From Hoeflea sp. 108 (GTDB lineage: Bacteria > Pseudomonadota > Alphaproteobacteria > Rhizobiales > Rhizobiaceae): 22,526 nucleotides of DNA. The notes below the pieces were generated by a model. The model had not been told where the DNA came from. It did no database searches and was given only the letters and a program-made list of their open reading frames with translations. The stretch covers positions 1-22,526 of the forward strand of contig NZ_KB890027.1 of assembly GCF_000372965.1 (NCBI RefSeq), read 5' to 3'. Shown here piece after piece: positions 7,201 to 14,670 of this stretch. The stretch's first letter is position 1. The number at the start of each line of letters is the position of its first letter. Both the position numbers and the translations under genes were made by a program.

Positions 7201-8898
7201 GAGAAGGAGCGCAGCGTCTCCTACGACGATAGGGCGGTTCGGACGCAAACGGTGGATCCGGCATATGTCGGTGTATCTGGAATTGCGCCCGCGCAGATTG
7301 GGGCGGCTGCCGAACAGACGCGATATCTGCTCGCGCCACAGGCGAGTTTTATCCGCTCGCTGGACGAAGACGCGCGGATCGAGCATCTTGCCTCGGCACG
7401 GTGGAAAGAGCGAGAGGCGATCCTGCTGCCCGTGCTCGAGCGTATCTATCGCAATCCTGCCGCTGCCCTCGATCGTCTGAACGCGGAGGCGTCGGCCTTT
7501 GAAGTCGAGCCACGGCAGCTCGGTGAAAAGCTTGCTCGCAGTCCCTCGATGCTTGGGGCCATGCGTGGCAGCGACAGCCTGGTCGACGGCCAGATAGCGC
7601 GGAAGGAACGGGCTGAGGCCGTCGCCGCTGTCGCAGAGCTCGGCCCCCTGGCGCGCAGTCACGCCGAAAACTTCAAGCATGACCGGGCCAATTTTGAGAA
7701 CCGTGAGCATGCGCGCCGCGCCGCCATGGCGCTTTCGGTCCCGGCACTGTCCCCGCATGCGGTGGCGCGGCTCAATGAAGTCGAGGCGGTTCGCGAGAAG
7801 GGCGGCGAAGGCGCCTACAAGACGGCCTTTGCCTATGCAGCGTCAGAGCGCTCGCTGGTGCAGGAGATGAAGGCCCTCGGCGAAGCGCTGACCGCCCGCT
7901 TCGGCTGGAGCGCCTTTACCGAAAAGGCCGACCAGTATGCCGAAAAGCAGATGGTCGCGCGCATGCCTGAGGGAGTGCCAGAGGCAAAACGGCAAGAGCT
8001 GACGACGTTGTTTGCGGCCGTGCGCCGCTTCAACGAACTGCAGCATCTGGCCGAGAGGCGCGATCCGTCGCGGATCGTGGCGCCAGCGGCCTACGATCCG
8101 GCCACGGCTCCAGAGATGTCCAGGCCACCCGCGTTGCCGATGCTCGCGGCGGTCACCGAGTTCGCGGCAACTGTCGATGATGAAGCCAAAAAGCGTGCGC
8201 TGGAGGTTCCCCGCTATAGGCAACAGCGCGCAGCACTTGCTGAGGCCGCGCAGCGCGTCTGGCGCGATCCTGCGGCGGCCCTTGCGACGATTGAGGCTCT
8301 GGTCGTCAAGGGCGTCGAGCCCGAGCGCATCGCGCGTGCCGTCGCGAACGACCCCGCGGCTTATGGCGCACTGCGCGGTTCCGACCGCGTTGTGGATCGG
8401 CTCATGGCCACCGGGCGGGAACGCAAGGCTGCGGTCGAAGCCGTGGCGAGCGCAGCCGCCAGCGTCGTTGCAACGGGCAAGGCCTGGCAGGGCGCGTTCG
8501 ACGCCGAGAAGGCGGCCATTGCCGCAGATCGGGAGCGAATGAGCGTACCGGTGCCCGGACTGTCACCACGGGCGGTATCCGAGCTGGCCCGCGTGACGGC
8601 CACAGCCGAGAAGTCTCCCAAGGACATAACCCGGCTCGTCCGTTCTCTGGATGCAAAGGTGAGAGCGGAGTTCGCAGCCGTCAGCAATGCGCTCGACAAG
8701 AGGTTCGGGCCGAACGCGATTGGACGTGCGCAGGCAAACGTCATCGATCGGGTGCCGGCGGCGCAGCGCAAGGTCTTCGAGGCCATGCAGCCCCGCCTCA
8801 AGGTGCTGCAGAATGCCGTTCGCGCCGACAAGGCCCAGGACATCATCGCCGAGCGCCAGATGCGGGCACTCAACCAGACCAAAGGCATCACGAGATAG
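4225..8898 (+). CDS. traA: Ti-type conjugative relaxase-helicase TraA with tandem BID-like C-terminus
   Basis: This 1557-residue protein would nick oriT, stay bound to the 5' end and unwind the strand to be transferred. Residues 1-200 are a MobA/MobL (MOBQ) relaxase: candidate catalytic Tyr25 in SAAAYRHR, and the metal-binding triad in HDKDGNPHIH (His136, His143, His145). A TraI-like helicase follows: Walker A GLAGAGKST (413-421), Walker B VIDEAGM (482-488), VGDP (511-514) and TVHKSQG (730-736). The C-terminal third contains two BID-like repeats at about 1063-1275 and 1334-1540, which act as secretion signals in related proteins. The ATG at 4225 has GGAGAGGG upstream; the longer frame from 4108 would place oriT inside the gene and lacks family similarity. 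It is longer than Ti TraA (about 1100 aa) because of the added C-terminus. Probably co-transcribed with the zeta module. Confidence 0.95.
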   Translation: MAIMFVRAQVISRGAGRSVVSAAAYRHRTRMDEEQTGMSFRYEGGKAELVHEELALPDQTPAWLRTMIDGRTIAGASEVLWNAVDTFEKRVDAQLAREMIFALPEELSKAENIALVREFVRDHLTSKGMVADWVYHDKDGNPHIHLMTTLRPLTDDGFGNKKVAVLGDDGKPLRVVTPDRPKGKIVYRLWAGDKDTMKAWKIGWAETANKHLALAGHDIRLDGRSYAEQGLDGIAQSHLGPAKAALARKGREMYFAPAALAKRQEMADRLADEPGLLLKQLSRERSTFDEREIAKALHRYVDDPAVFANIHAQLMASSDLVTLKPQQIDSDTGKVADVAVFTTRAMLRTEYDMAQSARELSRRSGFTVTSEKVGNAIRLVESRDPEKPFRLDAEQVDAVRHVTGDSAISAVVGLAGAGKSTLLDAARIAWEADDRRVVGAALAGKAAEGLEESSGIKSRTLASWELGWADGRDTLQKGDVLVIDEAGMVSSEQLARVLKIVEDAGAKAVLVGDPMQLQPIQAGAAFRAIVERIGFAELTGVRRQREQWARGASRLFARGKVEEALDAYAQHDRIVQLETRDAVIERIVEDWGQARADYRKKAESESRVLTGSELLVLAQTNDDVGKLNHAIRTVMRRQEALGEDRAYQTERGARQFAIGDRLIFLENARFFEKRAEHLAVQQVKNGMLGTVVRTTNERGETLLTVKLDAGREVTFGQDTYRNVDHGYAATVHKSQGATVDRTLVLATGMMDQHLAYVAMSRHRDRADLYMAHEDFAPREKWGRAQRVDHAAGVTGQLVETGEAKFRPNDEDAKESPYADVKTDDGVVHRVWGVSLPKAIEKGSVEIGDTVTLRKDGVEHVTVKIPVVDPETGKKTFEEREVERNVWTAERAETADVRQERLAQESHRPELFKSLVERLSRSGAKTTTLDYESEAGYQAQIVDFARRRNMDHAIELAAGMEQGMERRLSWIGAQRDRVARLWERASVALGFAIEKERSVSYDDRAVRTQTVDPAYVGVSGIAPAQIGAAAEQTRYLLAPQASFIRSLDEDARIEHLASARWKEREAILLPVLERIYRNPAAALDRLNAEASAFEVEPRQLGEKLARSPSMLGAMRGSDSLVDGQIARKERAEAVAAVAELGPLARSHAENFKHDRANFENREHARRAAMALSVPALSPHAVARLNEVEAVREKGGEGAYKTAFAYAASERSLVQEMKALGEALTARFGWSAFTEKADQYAEKQMVARMPEGVPEAKRQELTTLFAAVRRFNELQHLAERRDPSRIVAPAAYDPATAPEMSRPPALPMLAAVTEFAATVDDEAKKRALEVPRYRQQRAALAEAAQRVWRDPAAALATIEALVVKGVEPERIARAVANDPAAYGALRGSDRVVDRLMATGRERKAAVEAVASAAASVVATGKAWQGAFDAEKAAIAADRERMSVPVPGLSPRAVSELARVTATAEKSPKDITRLVRSLDAKVRAEFAAVSNALDKRFGPNAIGRAQANVIDRVPAAQRKVFEAMQPRLKVLQNAVRADKAQDIIAERQMRALNQTKGITR
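7411..8844 (+). other. two tandem BID-like domains within TraA
   Basis: Two parts of TraA (about residues 1063-1275 and 1334-1540) align with each other: RIYRNPAAALDRL with RVWRDPAAALATI, PSMLGAMRGSD with PAAYGALRGSD, VPALSPHAVARL with VPGLSPRAVSEL, then a helical stretch ending in a Phe-Gly-containing segment and a VP-x-A-x-R motif. The N-P-x-A-A and G-x-x-x-G/RGS elements match what I know of BID domains, the T4SS signal of Bartonella Bep effectors and alphaproteobacterial relaxases. The domain name is inference from pattern; the duplication itself is visible. Confidence 0.65.
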
Positions 8899-8914
8899 CA
8901 GAAGGGACAAGACA

Positions 8915-9184
8915 ATGGCCGGACAGATAACAACGCTCGACGCGATTGTGCGGGCCGAGCTCGCCATCGAGATCATGAACCAGGCGCGCGGGCTGGTATC
9001 GGAACGCGTTGCCGCCATCGAGGCGAATGATCCGGCCGGCGCCGAGGCGCTACGCGCGAAGCGGCGTCAGTTGCTTGCGGTGCAGAATCGCATCCGCGTC
9101 GGCGATCGTGAGCACATCGAAGCCGTGATCGCGGAATGGGGGCCGCGGGTCAAAGACGCGGCCGCGTTCTGGCGGGAGCTCTGA
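8915..9184 (+). CDS. small helical protein, candidate antitoxin of the zeta kinase
   Basis: This is an 89-residue protein with a good ribosome site (AGAAGGGAC) 16 bases after the traA stop. It has no signal peptide or membrane segment and is predicted helical throughout: a helix with ELAIEIMNQARGLVSERV, an Arg/Lys-rich middle (EALRAKRRQLLAVQNRI) and an acidic-aromatic end (VIAEWGPRVKDAAAFW). It lies 3 bases before the zeta-toxin gene, whose ribosome site is inside this gene, the usual antitoxin-first order. The epsilon antitoxin of pSM19035 has about the same size, a helical-bundle fold and a Trp-containing C-terminal helix, but I cannot claim sequence homology. Antitoxin function is an inference from size and position; it might instead be a relaxosome accessory or a chaperone for secretion. 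Confidence 0.65.
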   Translation: MAGQITTLDAIVRAELAIEIMNQARGLVSERVAAIEANDPAGAEALRAKRRQLLAVQNRIRVGDREHIEAVIAEWGPRVKDAAAFWREL

Positions 9185-9187
9185 TCC

Positions 9188-10948
9188 ATGGCGGACGAAG
9201 CTACCCTCGGCCGGCTGTCGGAGGCCCAGAACGAACACATCTTTCGCACGGAAATCCTGCCCGACTATCTCCCCGACGATATCGGCAAAGCGGACCGGCC
9301 GACCCTGATCGTGCTCGGCGGCCAGCCTGGTTCCGGCAAAACAGCTCTGCTGACGGCGAGCCTTACGGAGCTGGAGGAAACGGGTCCCGCCATCCGCGTC
9401 GTCGGCGATGATCTGCGATCCTATCATCCGGGTTTTGTCGCTCACCAGAACGCCGATCCGATGACGGCGTCGCGCTTCACGCAGGCCGATGCCGGCATCT
9501 GGAGCGAGAAGTTGCTGACGGCTGCCACCGAACGCGGTGTCCACGTCGTGTTCGAAACCACGATGAGGACCCCCGACAATGTCGAGAAGGTCATGACGGC
9601 CGGACGATCGGCCGGCTATCGCATCGAAGCGCGCGTGCTGGCCGTCAGTTCGCGAGTCAGTTGGCAGGGTTGCCACTACCGCTTCGAGGAATTGCATCAT
9701 GCCGGCGCAGCGGCGCGGATCCCGCCGCGCGCCGTCCATGATGCCGCCGTCACCGGCCTCGCAGAAAGCCTGGAGCGCATCGAGCGCCGCAAGCTCGCAG
9801 ATCGTCTCCTGATTCAACGGACCGATGGCGAGGCGGTCTATGACAATGTTCTATCCAACGGACAGTGGCTGGCGGCAGCCAGGGCGCGACAGGTGCTTGA
9901 GGAAACGCGAAGCCGTCCATTATCCCGCGAGGAAATCGACGCCTTCGCGCTTGTCTGGGCCAAGGTCGTGGATCGTATGGAGGCTCGTAGCGCGCCGGCG
10001 TCCCTGCTCGATGAAGTCAAGGCCCACTCACGCGAAGACCTCGCCTGGTTTCTGGCGGATCGGCGTCGCTCGGATGATGACGATGCCATGAAGACCGCCC
10101 GGGAGGTCAAGCAGCGGATCGGCATCGACCGGAGTCCCATCATTCCAGGCGGCGAAGACCCTCTGGCGCGTCCCCTGGTCCGTGATCGTGAGGAAGAGAA
10201 ACCGGAGCGGCAGGTTCGACCGGGAGAGGTCCTCATTCCCGGGCGGGACGTGCCCGATCTGAGCGAGGCCGAGATCGGCACCAAGCTGCGGCAATCCTCA
10301 CGGCTGGAGCAAAAGCGTTCTGAAATCGAACGGCTATCCCAACTGGTCTATGGAAACGCCGCTGCTACATCGGCGACGGTCGAGAGCATCGATGGCGCCA
10401 TGGCGGGCTCCGTCGCTGGACAGGATATCCGGGCTGGAAAGCTTGGACCCATGGCAGGCGAGGGCGGTCGGTTCCTGCGTGCCGAAAGCCCGGAACGCCA
10501 GACCGCGAAGGCACATCTGCCGCAGCTTGCCGCCGCAATGGAGGATTATGGCCGCACGGTCGATTTCGAGCGGCATCAGATCGAGACGAAGCATCGTGAG
10601 GAGCAACATCGCCAGCGTCAGGAAATCCGAGCGCCATCGGTGGGATTGACGGCAATCCTGCAGGCGCCGGCGCACGAGCAGGCCGCGAGGCTGCACGCCG
10701 CCCCGCAGTTGCGACGGGAGCTGGACGGCATCGCTTCGTCAATCAATCGGCGGTTGACGCCCTCTGACCGAAATGCCTTGAAATCAGGGGATCTCGATCG
10801 ACTGTCACGAAACCTCGCTGTCCCTCATGAGCGTGTCGCCACGCTCGCGCGCGTGCAGTCTCAGGTGCAGGCGGTGCATGGTCAGACCCAGCTGCAGCGA
10901 CAGCAATTGGAACGCGGCCGCAATGCTGGGATCTCGATAAAGCGATAA
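9188..10948 (+). CDS. zeta-toxin family kinase with BID-like C-terminal extension
   Basis: This is a 586-residue protein. Residues 38-240 are a zeta/PezT-type kinase: P-loop GGQPGSGKT (44-52, Lys51), GDDLRSYHP (73-81) for substrate and catalysis, FETTMRTP (122-129), a HYRFEEL motif (163-169) and IPPRAVHD (178-185). Zeta toxins phosphorylate UDP-N-acetylglucosamine and block cell-wall synthesis. Classical members are roughly 250-290 residues, so about 300 residues are extra. The tail holds a charged linker (290-380) and then LVYGNAAA (386-393), GKLGPMAGEGG (417-427), a Tyr-centred helix (MEDYGRTVDF) and a final LRRELDGIASSINRR helix, paralleling the BID-like repeats of TraA. The ribosome site GGGAGCTC lies at the end of the upstream gene, so translation is probably coupled. 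The kinase call is secure; the BID-like tail is an inference. Confidence 0.88.
   Translation: MADEATLGRLSEAQNEHIFRTEILPDYLPDDIGKADRPTLIVLGGQPGSGKTALLTASLTELEETGPAIRVVGDDLRSYHPGFVAHQNADPMTASRFTQADAGIWSEKLLTAATERGVHVVFETTMRTPDNVEKVMTAGRSAGYRIEARVLAVSSRVSWQGCHYRFEELHHAGAAARIPPRAVHDAAVTGLAESLERIERRKLADRLLIQRTDGEAVYDNVLSNGQWLAAARARQVLEETRSRPLSREEIDAFALVWAKVVDRMEARSAPASLLDEVKAHSREDLAWFLADRRRSDDDDAMKTAREVKQRIGIDRSPIIPGGEDPLARPLVRDREEEKPERQVRPGEVLIPGRDVPDLSEAEIGTKLRQSSRLEQKRSEIERLSQLVYGNAAATSATVESIDGAMAGSVAGQDIRAGKLGPMAGEGGRFLRAESPERQTAKAHLPQLAAAMEDYGRTVDFERHQIETKHREEQHRQRQEIRAPSVGLTAILQAPAHEQAARLHAAPQLRRELDGIASSINRRLTPSDRNALKSGDLDRLSRNLAVPHERVATLARVQSQVQAVHGQTQLQRQQLERGRNAGISIKR
10340..10897 (+). 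other. BID-like domain at the C-terminus of the zeta toxin
   Basis: Zeta-toxin residues about 385-570 follow the same order of elements as the TraA repeats: a VYGNAAA opening (compare IYRNPAAA), a Gly-rich GKLGPMAGEGG (compare SMLGAMRGSD), a run of basic/acidic helix with FERHQIETKHR (compare FKHDRANFENRE), a short SVGL turn, and a helix APQLRRELDGIASSINRR (compare DAKVRAEFAAVSNALDKR). Similarity is modest and judged by eye. Confidence 0.55.
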
Positions 10949-11017
10949 GCTTGCCTGGCGGGGTCCCGGCCACCACTGGAATCGCTGGGATCAGGAAATC
11001 AGATCATGCTATCGCGT

Positions 11018-11045
11018 CGCCTCATCGCCTCATCGCCTCATCGCC
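11018..11045 (+). repeat. tandem octamer repeat, 3.5 copies of cgcctcat
   Basis: Three exact copies of cgcctcat plus a partial fourth lie in the 114-base gap between the stop of the zeta-toxin gene (10948) and the end of the convergent small gene at 11063. No clear terminator with a T-tract was seen in this gap. Confidence 0.8.
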
Positions 11046-11062
11046 ACGGCGAGCGCGCGGCT

Positions 11063-11413
11063 CTAGTAGGCGGTGATCTGGCCGGACTGGATGACTGCCC
11101 GGACGGCCGCAAAGGGCTCGTGCTCCGCCTGCACCCACAGAACATGTCTCGGCGCATCCTCTCGAGACGCTCTCAGGGCAGACTCGAGTAACATCTTCGT
11201 TCCAATGCAGGTCAGCAAATCGGACGCGTCAACGCGTAGCCACAGCATTCCCGGAACGGGCCGGATGATGGCACGGGAAGAGTTGAGCTCGAGAATAAGA
11301 TCGTCACCCTCTCTCATTTGTTCTCTACAGTAACACGCGAGAGCCAAATTGATGGATTGAGCGAGATGCTCCCCTTCGGAGACGGTCAGACATGCTTCGT
11401 TCGAGGTGCGCAT
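11063..11413 (-). CDS. hypothetical 116-aa protein downstream of virB11
   Basis: This is the last minus-strand gene after virB11, separated by about 150 bases. The ATG at 11413 was chosen because AAAGGTG lies about 8 bases upstream; the frame continues to 11557 but with a basic, low-quality sequence. It is a soluble protein without signal peptide. It starts with a small helical segment (EGEHLAQSINLALACYCREQ), continues with alternating hydrophobic residues typical of strands (DDLILELNSSRAIIRPV, MLWLRVDASDLL) and ends with HVLWVQAEHEPFAAVRAVI. I recognise no family. It could be co-transcribed with the virB operon, though the gap leaves room for its own promoter. Confidence 0.5.
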   Translation of the reverse strand: MRTSNEACLTVSEGEHLAQSINLALACYCREQMREGDDLILELNSSRAIIRPVPGMLWLRVDASDLLTCIGTKMLLESALRASREDAPRHVLWVQAEHEPFAAVRAVIQSGQITAY

Positions 11414-11565
11414 ACGAAGACACCTTTCTGCAGACCTTGCGGTACCGCAGGATAAGTTTGTCGCAAAATGTACGGGGAGACTGGCGGATCGCCGACGGCG
11501 CGCTGTTTTCATAAGATGGTCCAACTTTCTAAAATGCGGATCTTGCCTAGCCCGCACGCTATGGA

Positions 11566-12600
11566 TTATGGCGCGACCCCTCCAGCTGAAGAGATGCGGG
11601 CGGTCGGGGCAATGGCGTCAGCGAAGTAAATCTCGGTCACACGGAAACGGCCACCGACCCTCTTGCACTGGACGATCACGTCGATCGAAATCTTCAGCAG
11701 ATTGCGGATATCGTCCCGGTCGAGGTCTTGCCCCCCGTCGGATTCCTTGACCAGGAGCGTCAGTTGCTCGAACGCCAGGCTTGGTGAATCCGCGTGAACG
11801 GTGGTGATCGAGCCGGGGTGCCCGGAATTGATGTTTCGGATGTAGTAGAACGCAGTGCCGTCACGCAGCTCCTGCAGGAGGACCCGATCCGGGCGCATGC
11901 GCAGGCACGATTCAAGCAGATCCTTCGCGCCGAGCTTTGCCAGCCCCTGCCCGCCCTTGGAATAGAACAGCCGGACATGGTTCGGCTGCGGGATCGTCAA
12001 CTCCGGTGTGTCTTCGATGCTGATGAGCCGTTCGTCGTCTGGAATGTGCTGGATCAGCGCCTTCGAGATCGTGGTCTTGCCGGATCCCGTGGCGCCGGAG
12101 ATGATGATGTTCTTGCGCGCAAGAACCGCACCTTCGAGAAAGACGCGATACTGTCCGCTGCGGTAGCTCGCTAACAACGGATCTTCACGAGAGGTCTGAT
12201 CGGCGCTCGCAACGACATTCTCGAACAAGCCGCCCTCCTCCAGATCAGCCGTGGACAGCGCAACAGATGAGGGCTTGCGGATGGTGATGGAAACGGTGTC
12301 GCGTGTCGTCGCCGGCGGGATCACAATCTGGATGCGTTCGTCGTCCGGAAGGGTGGCAGAGAGAAGCGGGCGCGTCTCGTCGATGCCCTGATTTGAGTAA
12401 CTTGCCACCGCGCGGGCCAGCCGCATCAGCTTGTCAAACGACAGGTCCGGCAGCTCGTGGCGTTTCCAGCCAGCCGTTCCTTCCGTCAGCACTTCGCCGG
12501 GTCGATTGATGACGACCTCGTAGAGGCTCTCGTCTTTCAAGAAGCGATCGAGCGGCAGAAGCAGTTGGCGGACGACGCCAGCATCGGAGTTTTCCGCCAT
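11566..12600 (-). CDS. virB11: VirB11 traffic ATPase
   Basis: This 344-residue cytoplasmic hexameric ATPase powers pilus assembly and substrate transfer in the T4SS. The visible motifs are in family order: Walker A GATGSGKT (169-176), the Asp box ISIEDTPEL (193-201), Walker B region RPDRVLLQELRD (236-247) and the His box GHPGSITTVHAD (260-271). The length is normal for VirB11. It starts 8 bases after the virB10 stop, in the usual order for virB operons, and is followed by an unknown small gene. The protein appears intact, unlike virB9 and virB10 just upstream. Nothing else in the window could supply this function. Confidence 0.95.
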   Translation of the reverse strand: MAENSDAGVVRQLLLPLDRFLKDESLYEVVINRPGEVLTEGTAGWKRHELPDLSFDKLMRLARAVASYSNQGIDETRPLLSATLPDDERIQIVIPPATTRDTVSITIRKPSSVALSTADLEEGGLFENVVASADQTSREDPLLASYRSGQYRVFLEGAVLARKNIIISGATGSGKTTISKALIQHIPDDERLISIEDTPELTIPQPNHVRLFYSKGGQGLAKLGAKDLLESCLRMRPDRVLLQELRDGTAFYYIRNINSGHPGSITTVHADSPSLAFEQLTLLVKESDGGQDLDRDDIRNLLKISIDVIVQCKRVGGRFRVTEIYFADAIAPTARISSAGGVAP

Positions 12601-12608
12601 CCCCTGCC

Positions 12609-13794
12609 CTATTTCGTGACCAAATCGGATTTTGGATAGAAGTCGCCTATCACGGCGCGGTCGTAGATCGTGTTGCGCGGCTCGGTGACCCGCAGACCAT
12701 AGATGCTTGAGAAATCGAGATCGCGCGCCACGAAGATCGAAACGAGTGACCCCTGGTGCTTCATGAGCGTTGGCGGAATGTTGATGGACTGCTCGACGGC
12801 GATCGCGGCGGCGTCTTTGCCGGCGCTTGTCGTGCCCTGCGCCTGCACATCACTGCGCTGTAGTTCCTGACCGGCATAGGTGGCAATATCGCCGACCACC
12901 GACAGAAGTAGCGCGCTTCCGAAGCGCTCCCACCAATGCGTATCGACGTAACCATCAAAGCCAGCCCGGCCGATCGCATCGGTTGCCGGCGAGGCCAATG
13001 TGATGATGACGCCTGTGGGCGTCTTGGCTCGGTTCCAGAGCACGAACAACCGGCTTTGGCCGCGGCGCAGTCCGCCACGATATTCGCCCACGACCTGGGT
13101 GCCTTTCTCCATCAGCACGACCCGGCCGTTGTCGGAGAGAATATCTCGGGTAATCACGCAACTGGTGAATCCCGGCTGATCGGATGACAGCGCGGTTTCG
13201 AGCGCGCAGGGGATCGAGGTCCCCATCGCCACGATGAAGTTCCGGTTGCCGCGAGATGTCCGGCCTTCGATCCTTCCAGGGACAGTTGGCTTCAGCATCC
13301 GGTTGAAGCGCCTGATCCTCGTTCTCGCGCCCTGCCCCCCTCCTCCCCCAGGAGGCCGTCAACCGGGACGAAGTTTGGATCGGGTCGTCGCGGTCGCCCG
13401 TATTGGAAGGCCTGGCATTGTTGCCGGACTGACCGCCGCCAAAGGCCATCACCGGCGCCCGTCTTGCCGCATCGAGCAGTTCATCGACCGGGGGCGTCTC
13501 CGCCGTCTCGACGGCCGGCGTCGGTAGTTTGATCTCGGGAACTGGCAGGGCCACGGGCTCGGGTTCGGCCCGGGCCGGTTCGAACTCCGTCGTCTGACGG
13601 ATCACCCCCGATCCCGGCTGCTCGACGTCCTCCTTCGGCCCCTGGCGCATTGACCACATGGCGAAACCCCATGAAGGCGACGACCGCCAGCACGACCGCG
13701 CGCCTCGCTTGAGCAAGGGATTGCTGTCGCCCTTGCGTGCCGCCGAGGTCTGACCGCGTTCGCCGGGGATCGATGTTTCTGGCGTATCTGTCAT
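12609..13794 (-). pseudogene. virB10: virB10, broken by at least three single-base indels
   Basis: VirB10 is the inner-to-outer membrane scaffold of the T4SS. The gene is present in three pieces. The N-terminus (ATG at 13794) is in frame A. The transmembrane stretch RAVVLAVVAFMGF is only readable in frame B (about 13667-13705). The Pro-rich periplasmic linker returns to frame A at a CCCC/GGGG run (13667-13670). After NEDQALQ, frame A is lost near 13299-13302, and the C-terminal beta-barrel (PTVPGRIEGR to SDLVTK, including CVITRDILSDNGRVVLMEKGTQVVGEYRGG) continues in frame C. Each break is repaired by adding or removing one base, and the residues on either side match family expectation. Further compensating indels are possible in the G/C runs at 13330-13350. 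Either the gene has decayed or the sequence has local errors; protein-level conservation favours error or a very recent loss. Confidence 0.85.
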
Positions 13795-13804
13795 GGCGGC
13801 TCCC

Positions 13805-14670
13805 TTATTGTCCGGCGGCCGGAACCTTCACCACTCGTTCGACCGAGGGCGAGGTGGTATTGGTTCCCGGGTCGACGCCGACCGGCGAATAGGCCTCGTT
13901 GAAGATGCAGAGCGTGTCCGATCCACGCCGCAGGATGAACTTTCGGCTGATAGCGTGGACGAGAACGAGATCGCCCTGAACCGTCTTCTTCGGCACCAGG
14001 GCTTTCCGTCCCGTCGGAATTCTCTATGTACGCCGCGGGCATCTCCTTACCGCCGCAGGAGGCAAAGGTCGCCTCCTCACCATTATCGTAGGCCGCCTGC
14101 GGGTTTATTGCGGCGCCTTGTTGCGCCGAACAACAGTTGTTGGGGGGGCCGTATTCATCATGGATGCCGAGGACCTGATCGGCATAACCAGCCTCGGCCG
14201 CACGCTTCTTCGCCTCATCCTCGAGGCGTCGCCGCTCTGCTTCATCGGCTGGATAACGGTACTCATAGTAGAAATAGGTATTTTGCCCGGCATCGACCGA
14301 CCCGTCTCGAACGACCAATTCCATCTGATAGCTGCGCTTGGAGCCGTCGCGCCGTGTCGTCACAACCGAGATGTTGGTGGCGGGTTGGTTCTCGCGTGGT
14401 TTGAGGAACAGGATGTGGCCGGCAGGTGCGACTTCCCAGGCAACGGTATTGCCGAGTGCCACATGAGCGATTTCCTCGTCTGGCGCGAACTCCACCTGGA
14501 CCGAAGAACGGATCGTGCCGACGATGCGGGTGATATTGTAGGGTTGGTAGCTGACGAAACGCACGCGATTGTCCTGCTGCGCGCTGGTCGGAATCTCCAG
14601 GGCCTGAACAGGAAATGCTGCCAGTGCCGCCGCGATGACGGTGACGGCAAGGAACGATTGTTTTCAACAC
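13805..14670 (-). pseudogene. virB9: virB9, broken by two single-base indels
   Basis: VirB9 is a periplasmic/outer-membrane core component that binds VirB7 and VirB10. A start at the GTG (14670) or TTG (14667), overlapping the virB8 stop by one base for the GTG, fits only if one base is removed from a run of four A (minus strand, 14661-14664). It would then read KQSFLAVTVIAAALAAFPVQA, a clear signal peptide. The central part (VRFVSYQPYNITRIVG to RRLEDEAKKRAAEAGYADQ) is intact. A second extra A in the run at 14003-14005 breaks the frame after IENSDGTE; removing it gives EALVPKKTVQGDLVLVHAISRKF and a normal C-terminus ending at 13805. Without repair the longest frame starts at the GTG at 14564 and would make a protein without signal peptide. 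As with virB10, this is either decay or local sequence error. Confidence 0.85.

Noticed and set aside
10952..10972. GC-rich inverted repeat after the zeta gene as terminator
   Set aside because: The pairing is imperfect and no T-tract follows on either strand.
11006..11191. Small plus-strand frame after the zeta gene
   Set aside because: Runs through the octamer repeat and antisense to the better 116-aa gene; no ribosome site.
13793..14404. Plus-strand frame opposite virB9
   Set aside because: Shadow frame; the minus strand shows virB9 residues in both parts once indels are allowed for.
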